Below, piece after piece: positions 1 through 6,887 of a stretch of 36,233 nt of DNA. Origin of the DNA: DATKDU01 sp035512595 (GTDB lineage: Bacteria > Planctomycetota > Planctomycetia > Pirellulales > Pirellulaceae); the NCBI GenBank assembly GCA_035512595.1, contig DATKDU010000289.1, forward strand, positions 1 through 36,233, in the 5' to 3' direction. The notes under the pieces were generated by a model. That model was not told the DNA's origin and searched no databases. It saw nothing but the letters and a program-made list of their open reading frames with translations. How positions within the stretch are numbered: position 1 is the stretch's first letter; each line of letters starts with the position of its first letter. A program made the translations under genes and the position numbers.

Positions 1-1128
1 TCACGCGTTGCCGGCGAGCGGATCGCTGCCAGTCAATTCGACTTGCAAAAACTGCCGCCGCACTTGCGGATCAACGTGCGCGTCCTCGATGACCGCGGGC
101 AGACGCTGGCCGAGTCCCGCGACCTCGCCGAGCTGCGAACCCGATTCGTGAAAGACACGCCGCATGCTGCGGCCCCGTCAACTCAGGAAGCGAAGTGGCA
201 CAAGGACGGAATCACGCGCTGGAACTTCGGGCCGCTCACCAGGCAGATCGAAGTCAACCGCGGCGGGATTCGACTGGCGAAATATCCCGCGCTCGTCGAT
301 CAGGCCAGTGCCGTCGGACTAAGGCTGTTCGACCAGGCGGAGATTGCCGAGCGGCACACACGAGCCGGCATCCGGCGGCTGTTTGCGATTGCTGAGCACC
401 GCGAGCTGAAGAGCCAGGTGCAATGGCTGCCGGATCTGGCGAAGCTCAAGCTGCACAGCGGCCCGCTGTTTCGCACCCGCAAGCTGGAGGAAGAGCTGAT
501 CGACTTGCTTGCGGAGCGGGCGTTGTATGTAGGTCCCGCTTGCCGAGCGGGACCTGATGCAGCCGGTGATGTCGATCCCAGGTCCCGCCCGGCAGGCGAG
601 ACCTACTTACCGCGTGATGAACGGGCCTTTGCCGATCTCGTCGCTGCGCAACGCCTGTTCATTGCGTCCGCCGCACAAGACGTGACCAAAGTCGTTCCGC
701 CGCTCCTGGAAGCCTATCACGAAGCACGCCTGGCCTTGGAAACACCCCGTCCCGCCGCCTGGAAGTACGCCCTCGATGATTTGCGGCAGCAGCTTGCTGA
801 TTTGACCGACGACGGCTTCTTGACAGCCACTCCCTGGCAATGGCTGACTCACTACCCGCGTTACCTTCGCGGCATTTCGGCCAGGCTGAAGAAAATGACC
901 ACCAGCCTGCCGCGCGACAAGCAGCAGCACGAGGTCGTCGCCCCGCTGGTCGCTGGCTGGCGCGAGCGGCTCAAGCAGTACGAGCAGCAAGGAATCTTCG
1001 ACGGCGAGTTGGAACTTTACCGCTGGATGCTCGAAGAGCTGCGGGTGTCGCTGTTCGCCCAGGAACTGGGGACCAGCCTGCCGGTGTCGGCCAAGCGGCT
1101 GGAGAAGCAGTGGGAAAAGGTCGGCTAA
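1..1128 (+). CDS. hrpA: ATP-dependent RNA helicase HrpA, C-terminal part (5' end outside window)
   Basis: The frame is open from base 1, so this is the last 375 codons of a longer gene; the TTG at 43 is not the true start. The sequence LPPHLRINVRVLDD followed by RDLAELR is typical of the C-terminal DUF3418 region of HrpA-type DEAH helicases. The helicase core with Walker motifs lies upstream of the window, so activity cannot be judged here. HrpA proteins unwind RNA and help rescue stalled ribosomes. Oddity: codons 177-202 (529-606) are a palindromic repeat read in frame, adding 26 residues rich in Gly, Pro, Arg and Asp between ERALY and LPRDERAF. No stop or frameshift results. The next gene starts 77 nt downstream on the same strand. 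Confidence 0.88.
   Translation, partial: SRVAGERIAASQFDLQKLPPHLRINVRVLDDRGQTLAESRDLAELRTRFVKDTPHAAAPSTQEAKWHKDGITRWNFGPLTRQIEVNRGGIRLAKYPALVDQASAVGLRLFDQAEIAERHTRAGIRRLFAIAEHRELKSQVQWLPDLAKLKLHSGPLFRTRKLEEELIDLLAERALYVGPACRAGPDAAGDVDPRSRPAGETYLPRDERAFADLVAAQRLFIASAAQDVTKVVPPLLEAYHEARLALETPRPAAWKYALDDLRQQLADLTDDGFLTATPWQWLTHYPRYLRGISARLKKMTTSLPRDKQQHEVVAPLVAGWRERLKQYEQQGIFDGELELYRWMLEELRVSLFAQELGTSLPVSAKRLEKQWEKVG
529..606. repeat. 78-bp double-hairpin palindromic element inserted in frame in hrpA
   Basis: The ends are 27-bp inverted repeats (529-555 and 580-606) that match at 24 of 27 positions. Each arm is itself a hairpin: AGGTCCCGCT at 531-540, loop TGCCG, AGCGGGACCT at 546-555; the right arm has the same form with one stem mismatch. 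A 24-bp spacer lies between. The length is 26 codons and the left end falls on a codon boundary, so hrpA stays open. I see no clear target-site duplication. The layout resembles paired REP/BIME units. Compare Rickettsia palindromic elements, which are also translated inside genes. Confidence 0.85.
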
Positions 1129-1205
1129 AACTCTTTGAAACACTTTTGCCCCCCCAACCGTCATATCCCCAGGAGATTCCCTGTTCTCTACCCTCGAGGT
1201 GTCCC

Positions 1206-2081
1206 ATGCGGCGGTTCTCATTGGCATTGGCTGCGATTCTGCTGGCTTTTTCCGCGACCCCATCGAGGAGCTTCGCCTTGGGCACCGAAGAATTTGGCGA
1301 TACCGAGCTCAGCGCGCAGAACTACACCGAGTGGCCAGGTTTGTTCGAGCTGGCCAGCGACAAGTGCCGCGTGTATTCAAACTGGGTCAATGGCAACGAG
1401 AATTTCCATTTCGCCGGCACTGCCGATCAGTTAAACGAGGCCCTCAAAAAGTTTGCCGCCATCAAGGCGGCCAAACACGAGGTGCTGATTCGCCCCGGTC
1501 CGGGAAAGGTCCACTCGTTCAATCGCGAGCGAACGCTCGATTGCAACTGGCACGTCAACGTCCACGGCGGCATTTCCAAGCATCTCACCACGCGCGACAA
1601 AGCGGAGCACTTCTGGCCAGGTGAGCCGACGATGACCATCTGGATCGGCGGGACGATCGACCTGGCGAAGATCAAGATTCCTGAGGGAGTTACCGTTGTC
1701 GGCGTCAACGAGAAGGCGGCCCGTGCCCGCGCGGGGCTCGACAGCAAGGATCAGACGGTCCGCGGCTGGGGCTCGTCGGTGCTGGCGGACATGAATCCCT
1801 ATGACAAGCAAAACGTGGCCGCCGTCGAGAAGCTGCTGACCGACGACGTGAGCTGGGTCCGCCTCTGTGCCGCGGGGACGATCCAGCGATTCGGCGCACT
1901 GGCCAAGCCGGCCATTGGGCTCCTCAAGGAATGCGAGAAGTCCGACGACGAGCAGCTCAAGACGCGGGCGGCGGAAGCCATCGCGGCGATCGAGGCGGCC
2001 AAGGAAGACGATGCCGCTGCGAAGGCCTACGACGAGGCGGTGAAGAAGATCGCACAGTTCAAAGAGGGGCTCCCCAAATAA
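1206..2081 (+). CDS. Secreted HEAT-repeat-like protein
   Basis: A 291-residue protein starting at ATG 1206 with a clear signal peptide (MRRFSLALAAILLAFSATPS, then RSFALG). Upstream in-frame codons overlap hrpA and do not look coding. Residues about 30-175 form a domain I do not recognise, with many His, Trp and charged residues. Residues about 195-265 look like one or two HEAT-type alpha-helical repeats (VSWVRLCAAGTIQRFG, then TRAAEAIAAIEAAK). The C terminus is Lys/Ala/Glu-rich. HEAT repeats usually bind other proteins, but no partner can be named. A hairpin follows the stop. Confidence 0.75.
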   Translation: MRRFSLALAAILLAFSATPSRSFALGTEEFGDTELSAQNYTEWPGLFELASDKCRVYSNWVNGNENFHFAGTADQLNEALKKFAAIKAAKHEVLIRPGPGKVHSFNRERTLDCNWHVNVHGGISKHLTTRDKAEHFWPGEPTMTIWIGGTIDLAKIKIPEGVTVVGVNEKAARARAGLDSKDQTVRGWGSSVLADMNPYDKQNVAAVEKLLTDDVSWVRLCAAGTIQRFGALAKPAIGLLKECEKSDDEQLKTRAAEAIAAIEAAKEDDAAAKAYDEAVKKIAQFKEGLPK

Positions 2082-2085
2082 GCGA

Positions 2086-2108
2086 GCCGAAGGGTTCATC
2101 CCTTCGGC
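2086..2108. terminator. Hairpin between convergent genes
   Basis: GCCGAAGGG (2086-2094), loop TTCAT, CCCTTCGGC (2100-2108): a perfect 9-bp stem just after the HEAT-protein stop and before the convergent cytochrome gene. No T-tract follows on either strand, so it could be a terminator working in both directions or a dispersed palindromic repeat. Confidence 0.5.
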
Positions 2109-2159
2109 CCGAACGATCCGAAAATCCAAAAGCGGTGACAAGTCGCCGCACTCTCAATC

Positions 2160-2567
2160 CTAAGAATTCTTCCCCGGCAGCTTTCCCGCCTTGATCAGCT
2201 CGCCGAACGTCTGGCCGTCGGCATTCTTCTCGGCGGCCGCTTTCTCCCACGCGTCCTTGAAGAGCTTCATCGCTTCCGCCGATTTCTTCTCATTGTGCAG
2301 CGCCATGAATTCCTTGTGCTTCAGGTGCTTGTGCATCGCTTCGCCATAGTCGTTCAGGCCGTGCCCCTTGGCCTTCTTGTCGGCCATCGGCTTGTGGCAC
2401 AGGTCGCACTTGGTCTTCAACTCGCTGAACGTCTTGGCAAACTCCTTATGGTCGGCGCTCTCCTCGACCGAATTCTTGACGTAGCCCGGAATCGGCGGCA
2501 GGGCGTAAGCAGCGGCAGAGAGGGCGAGCACGGCGGCGGCGGACAGGGAACACAGTCGCAGGGTCAT
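2160..2567 (-). CDS. Secreted monoheme cytochrome c-like protein
   Basis: A 135-residue protein. The start at 2567 is chosen because a signal peptide begins there (MTLRLCSLSAAAVLALSAAA) and a GGAG-type ribosome site precedes it; an 18-residue upstream extension is unlikely. After cleavage near YALPP there is one heme-binding CxxCH motif, C54-D-L-C57-H58. The rest is Lys/Glu/His-rich and helical. The protein is probably an exported electron carrier or heme-binding protein. No terminal oxidase or other respiratory genes are nearby. It could also be a domain of the type that accompanies planctomycete cytochromes, but this one stands alone. Confidence 0.75.
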   Translation of the reverse strand: MTLRLCSLSAAAVLALSAAAYALPPIPGYVKNSVEESADHKEFAKTFSELKTKCDLCHKPMADKKAKGHGLNDYGEAMHKHLKHKEFMALHNEKKSAEAMKLFKDAWEKAAAEKNADGQTFGELIKAGKLPGKNS

Positions 2568-2617
2568 GGAAACTCCAGGAAGAGCAAAGGAGAAATGCGG
2601 CCGGTGCCGCGACGTTG

Positions 2618-3046
2618 TCACTTTAGATCGACGTACTTCACGTGGCGAAGTTGGTGGCCGAGCATGTCGATGGAGGCTTGGCTGAGCTCCAGCACGGTGT
2701 ATCCGATTAGTGGCTCAAATTGCCCATCATCGGGAGTCATTTCGATGAAGATTACCTCCGATACAATCGCCCGGAACCCATCGAGTTGAATCACCACGGG
2801 ACCGCAAATCTCGCCATGCAGAGTGGCCTGGCTGGCGGTCTCCAGTTCCACCGTCTCGACGCGTTTGAATGTGCCGAGGCGGTCTTTCCAGGCGGCAGGC
2901 AATACCAGATGCGCAGCGCCGGTATCGACGAGGGCGTCGATCTTTAGCGACTTGGACGGATCGTCGTAATTCTCGACTCGGACCGGCCAATGGATTCGGC
3001 CCATCTTCGATTCCGCAGGTCGCAATAGAAGCTTGGAAAGGGTCAT
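2618..3046 (-). CDS. Retropepsin-like aspartyl protease (clan AA)
   Basis: A 142-residue protein with the active-site motif DALVDTGAAHLVLP (catalytic Asp41, D-T-G). A beta-rich C-terminal half ends in LIGYTVLELSQ, matching the flap and second hydrophobic segment of single-domain bacterial retropepsin-like proteins. Such proteins act as homodimers because each chain gives one Asp. An alternative start is Met15. No signal peptide is seen, so it is probably cytoplasmic. It starts 9 nt after the stop of the DUF1501 gene, so the two may be co-transcribed. The substrate is unknown. Confidence 0.75.
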   Translation of the reverse strand: MTLSKLLLRPAESKMGRIHWPVRVENYDDPSKSLKIDALVDTGAAHLVLPAAWKDRLGTFKRVETVELETASQATLHGEICGPVVIQLDGFRAIVSEVIFIEMTPDDGQFEPLIGYTVLELSQASIDMLGHQLRHVKYVDLK

Positions 3047-3055
3047 GCGCCTATT

Positions 3056-4396
3056 CTACATCAGCTCGCGAATCACTGTCGGATCGCTCACCAGGTGCGT
3101 TGGCCGGCCTTGCGGTGTGTAGAGGATCTTGTCCGGGTCGATGCCGAGCTTCGTGTAGACCGTGGAGACAAAATTCTCCGGGGACAGCACGCGGTCGCTG
3201 GCCGAATGGCCCCGCTTGTCGGTCGCGCCGACGACCACGCCGCCGGGAGTGCCGCCGCCGGCCATCAGGACGCTCATCGCATTGGCCCAGTGGTCGCGGC
3301 CCGGCTTATTCTGGCCGGAGAGCGTGCTGATCGTCGGCGTGCGGCCGAATTCACCCAGCGCGATCACTAGCGTCGATTCGAGCAGGCCGCGCTGCGCCAG
3401 ATCGCTGATCAACGTCGCCACCGTGTTATCCCACTGCGGCAGCCGCTTCTCGCACGCGCCGAAGATGTCGCTGTGATGATCCCAGCCGCCGTCATACACG
3501 GTGATGAACGGCACTCCCGCCTCGACGAGCCGCCGGGCCAAGAGGCACCGCTGGCCGAACGAGTTGCGGCCATACGACTCGCGGACGCTGTCGCTCTCGC
3601 TGTGGATGTTGAAGGCGGCCTGGGCTTCCTTCGACGTGACCAGATCGAAACCCTGGCGATAATACTCGTCGAAGCCGAGGACCGGGTCGCCGGCGGCCGG
3701 ATCGTTGATCCGCTCGATTTTGTCTACGAGCTTGCGCAGATCAGTGCGGCGATGGAACCGGTCGTCGGTCAGCTCCTTAGGAAGCGCCACGTCGCGGACG
3801 CGGAAGTTCGGGTTGCTCGGATCGCCATCGACGACGAACGGGGCGTAACGCGCCCCGAGGAAATTTGGCCCGCCGCTGCGCGACATCTGCGGGATCGAAA
3901 AATAGGCCGGCAGTCCGTTGTCCTGGCCCAACTCGTGGGCCGCGACCGACCCCATGCTGGGATGGAAGCTGACGAACGCTCCGCAGCCGACCGGAATCCG
4001 CGGCGGCGAACCGGTCATCATGTAGTGGTTCCCCGCCCCGTGGTTCCCCTGGTCGTGGCGGATCGAACGGATCATGGCAAACTGGTCGAGGCTGCCCGCC
4101 AGCTTTTGCATGTGTTCGGAGAACTGCACCCCGGGCACCTTGGTCGCAATCGCACCAAACAGGCCGCGAATTTCGGCCGGGGCATCAGGCTTGGGATCGA
4201 AGGTCTCGAAGTGGGTTGGCCCGCCGTCCATCCAGATCAGGATGCACCTCTTGGCGACCGCCTTGGGTCCGTTCTCAGCCGCCGCTTCGGCCCGCAGCCG
4301 CAGCGCGGAAACGAGCCCGCCGCCAAATAGGGTCCCCAGCCCCAGCTTGAGGCAGTCGCGCCGGGAAACCCCTTCGCAATTTCGATACTTCGGCAT
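3056..4396 (-). CDS. DUF1501 domain protein, Tat-exported
   Basis: A 446-residue protein starting at MPKYRNCEGVSRRD; the longer frame to 4450 adds 18 unlikely residues. A twin-arginine signal is visible (SRRDCLKLGLGTLFGGGLVSAL, residues 11-32). DUF1501 proteins are abundant in planctomycetes and are related to the alkaline phosphatase/sulfatase fold. Typical blocks here are WMDGGPTHFETFDPK, IRHDQGNHGAGNHYMMTG, ALGEFGRTPTI and GRDHWANAMSVLMAGGG. These proteins are usually paired with a DUF1549/DUF1553 cytochrome-type gene; none lies next to this one, although a small CxxCH protein is two genes downstream. The biochemical role is not established. Confidence 0.9.
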   Translation of the reverse strand: MPKYRNCEGVSRRDCLKLGLGTLFGGGLVSALRLRAEAAAENGPKAVAKRCILIWMDGGPTHFETFDPKPDAPAEIRGLFGAIATKVPGVQFSEHMQKLAGSLDQFAMIRSIRHDQGNHGAGNHYMMTGSPPRIPVGCGAFVSFHPSMGSVAAHELGQDNGLPAYFSIPQMSRSGGPNFLGARYAPFVVDGDPSNPNFRVRDVALPKELTDDRFHRRTDLRKLVDKIERINDPAAGDPVLGFDEYYRQGFDLVTSKEAQAAFNIHSESDSVRESYGRNSFGQRCLLARRLVEAGVPFITVYDGGWDHHSDIFGACEKRLPQWDNTVATLISDLAQRGLLESTLVIALGEFGRTPTISTLSGQNKPGRDHWANAMSVLMAGGGTPGGVVVGATDKRGHSASDRVLSPENFVSTVYTKLGIDPDKILYTPQGRPTHLVSDPTVIRELM

Positions 4397-4629
4397 ATCA
4401 AGCTTCCCCTGAACTGGTGGGTGGCGATGGCGGGAAATTCCGGCGGCCAAACGTATTCGCCACTGTTGATCTTATCGACTTGCCAGCCAATTTGCCACAG
4501 CCAACAGGCGTTCCCTGACTTGTGGCTGCCTTGTTTTGGGTCTCCCCCGGGAAAACCCTGGTGGGACGCGCCAGCCGCCCGAGTAGCCGCTAATGGCGGG
4601 AATTACGGCCTTAGGCATTCGGCGGACGC

Positions 4630-4965
4630 TCACACATCGACCGTCGCTTCGCCGACGTAGAGCTGCAAGATCTGGCTTTGCACCTTGATGGCGCGGAGGA
4701 GGATCCAGATCTGTTCGGGACTGAAGCGCTGCGGGTCGGTGCGGGCGAGCGTTTCCAGCTCGTCGGTCATGGCCGCGTGCTGGTCGGTCACCGCCTGGAG
4801 CTTGAGCCCCATCGCCCGCCAGGCGCTGGTCAACTGGCGGTCGTCCTGCAGCGCCTCGATGTTGTCGGTCGCGTTGGTCAAGAGCAGGCACAGCCGCGCC
4901 ACGTCGCGGGCACCGGCAGTCGGCTGAAGTCGCTGGATTCGGTTGGCAAGCTCGGTGCAATTCAT
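4630..4965 (-). CDS. Hypothetical protein, helical
   Basis: A 111-residue protein starting at MNCTELANRIQRL; a longer frame to 5043 exists but its first 26 residues look non-coding. The sequence is mostly helical (TDNIEALQDDRQLTSAWRAM, then AAMTDELETLARTDPQRF), has no signal peptide or membrane segment, and ends in LYVGEATVDV. I do not recognise a family. It lies 233 nt upstream of the DUF1501 gene on the same strand. A frame on the same strand covering 4472-5062 is a shadow. Confidence 0.6.
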   Translation of the reverse strand: MNCTELANRIQRLQPTAGARDVARLCLLLTNATDNIEALQDDRQLTSAWRAMGLKLQAVTDQHAAMTDELETLARTDPQRFSPEQIWILLRAIKVQSQILQLYVGEATVDV

Positions 4966-5151
4966 GGGCAGGGCGTTGGCAGGCGGGTGCTTGCGGACCA
5001 GCGAAGTGCTGAAATCGGCCCGTTGGCAGGGCCGGTCCTTCAACTTTAGCTCTCAATTCCAAGAGGGGCCAGAAAAACGCAACCTGCTGGCAGGGGAGTG
5101 GTTAGACGCAGCGGGGAGGGGGGAAGTTCCAGGTTTGGGGGTGCGGCATGT

Positions 5152-5199
5152 GGGCGAGTGGGAGAGAGGGCGAGTGGGGGAGTGGGCGAGTGGGAGAGG
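5152..5199. repeat. Three tandem copies of a 16-bp G-rich unit
   Basis: Units GGGCGAGTGGGAGAGA (5152-5167), GGGCGAGTGGGGGAGT (5168-5183) and GGGCGAGTGGGAGAGG (5184-5199) lie in the 289-bp gap between the hypothetical gene and the NYN gene. The strand is strongly G-biased, and GGG runs could support a G-quadruplex. Frames across it are low-complexity artefacts. Confidence 0.85.
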
Positions 5200-5254
5200 A
5201 TAGAATAGGCGAAGGGGCACCAACCATCCTCGTCGCCCCTCACCCCGGTACCCC

Positions 5255-5785
5255 GTGCTCCTACTCATCGACGGCTACAACCTGCTCAACGGCAGCGACG
5301 TCTTCGCCCGCGGACGAGCGGCCGGCACGCTGGCGGCCGCCCGCGAGGCGCTGCTGGCGTTTTTGGCTGGGGCACTGGAGCCCCGGCTGCGGGAGCGGAC
5401 GGTCATTGTCTTCGATGCGGCCATGGCCCCGCCGGGACTGCCGCGGGAGCTGGCCTGGGACGGGATATCGGTCCGCATCGCCCCCCGCAAGTCCACCGCG
5501 GATGAATTGATCGAGGAGTTGATCGACGCGGCCGCCGACCCGCGTCATTTGCTCGTCGTCTCCAGCGACCATCGCGTGCAGCGGGCCGCCCGTCAGAAGG
5601 GGGCGCAGTTCATCGACAGCGAGAAGTGGTACGCGGCACTCGCGGCCCAAACCCGCGCGGCCAGGTCGAGTGCCGCCGCCGAGGACAAACCGGCAACTGC
5701 CGACAATCCGTTTCCCCCCGGCTACGCTGCCGACGTGGCCTCGGAAGACTGGCGTCCGCCGCGGCGGACGGGCAAAAAGTCGTAA
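5255..5785 (+). CDS. NYN domain protein (YacP/Rae1-like RNase family)
   Basis: A 176-residue protein with a GTG start. The N-terminal LLLIDGYNLLN is the signature of the PIN-like NYN fold. Acidic residues that could bind metal are Asp6, Asp54 (VIVFDAA), Asp83 (STADELIEELI) and Asp105 (VVSSDHRVQ). Related YacP/Rae1 proteins cut mRNA, some on the ribosome. The domain ends near residue 130 and a disordered Ala/Arg/Pro tail follows. The 3' end overlaps the convergent membrane-protein gene by 64 nt. No partner gene (such as a 23S methyltransferase) is adjacent. Confidence 0.85.
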   Translation: MLLLIDGYNLLNGSDVFARGRAAGTLAAAREALLAFLAGALEPRLRERTVIVFDAAMAPPGLPRELAWDGISVRIAPRKSTADELIEELIDAAADPRHLLVVSSDHRVQRAARQKGAQFIDSEKWYAALAAQTRAARSSAAAEDKPATADNPFPPGYAADVASEDWRPPRRTGKKS

Positions 5786-6693
5786 CCGAGCCAGCGGACG
5801 ATGGCCAGGGTGAGCCAGATGACGCAGGCGATGCTCGCACAGGTCGCCGCAATGCTGAGCCAGACGATGCCCCACATCCAGCCGGGTTCGGCCGGATTGA
5901 CGATGGGGAATTGCGGGTCCAATTCGGGCAGAAGGATGCGATAGACGACAAAGCCGGTCGAGAGCAGTAGTTGCCAGGCCGCGAGCACAACAGCGGCTTT
6001 CCAGATCGATCGCCAGCGCAGCGTGACGAGCACCGCCGGTATGGCGCAGAGGATCACGAGGGCCAGCAGGTCATACGACGCGAAATCAAACAGGTAATCA
6101 CGGATCGACCGCCACAACTGATCCCGCCATTCCCTGTTCTCCACCACGAACGCGCGGATGGCCGCCAGCAGTGCGGCCGCCTCGGTGGTGATCAGCAGGA
6201 GGTGAACGATGCGGAACTGGAATCGCGGCCGCTCAAGGGTCCCAGGGATGACCAGTTTTCGGCGGGCAATCAACCGGTACAGGAGCAGGGGGAGCGTAAG
6301 GAACGCGAGGTGCCACAGGTTTTGTCCCAAAAACTCCTCGAATCCCGCTGCATCCCTTCCGCCGGCCAGCCACCGCGTGCCGATCATGTGGGCCAGTTCC
6401 AACCACAGGAGGAGCAAGAGTCCGCGGACGATCCTAGCCAGCCAGCGACCACTTCCCAGCGTGATAAAAGCCGCGATCAGGGTGAGCTGTGCGAGCGGAA
6501 TCGCTTCCAGCGCGTGAACCAGCAGATCCCCGATCCACCAGAAGGAAGGGCCCTGCCAGTTCATGGGGACTGACCAGGTTTGCAGAATGGCGAGGACGAA
6601 GTGGGCAGCGACGAGCACCACGATGCCGCCGCGGGGGCCGAGGGGCACTGCCAGCGATGCTAGCGAGCGAGTTGGTGGAGTCTCCGTGGACAT
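5722..6693 (-). CDS. Multi-pass membrane protein of unknown function
   Basis: A 323-residue protein starting at MSTETPPTRSLASLAVP; a TTG/ATG extension to 6858 adds 55 residues of non-coding character. About eight membrane segments are visible (roughly residues 22-40, 60-80, 88-106, 126-141, 162-182, 205-224, 231-252, 273-298), with Arg-rich cytoplasmic loops. I recognise no transporter or enzyme motif. It is divergent from the DUF11 protein gene and overlaps the end of the NYN gene tail to tail by 64 nt, so antisense effects between these two are possible. Confidence 0.7.
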   Translation of the reverse strand: MSTETPPTRSLASLAVPLGPRGGIVVLVAAHFVLAILQTWSVPMNWQGPSFWWIGDLLVHALEAIPLAQLTLIAAFITLGSGRWLARIVRGLLLLLWLELAHMIGTRWLAGGRDAAGFEEFLGQNLWHLAFLTLPLLLYRLIARRKLVIPGTLERPRFQFRIVHLLLITTEAAALLAAIRAFVVENREWRDQLWRSIRDYLFDFASYDLLALVILCAIPAVLVTLRWRSIWKAAVVLAAWQLLLSTGFVVYRILLPELDPQFPIVNPAEPGWMWGIVWLSIAATCASIACVIWLTLAIVRWLGYDFLPVRRGGRQSSEATSAA

Positions 6694-6887
6694 ATCCTGT
6701 GATTCTATTCTCTCGCCCGCGCCAGCGTCTCTCGATCCCCCCAAGCTCCCCGCCCTTAACAATTCCCTCCCACCCGTAAAGTCCGCTAAACCCGTCAAGT
6801 CTTCCGGACCGATAAAGGCTGCGCGCGAAGCCCCCTCGCGCGAGCATTTTGCTAGCAAGCGAACGAGAACACACGGGAATGGGCCCC

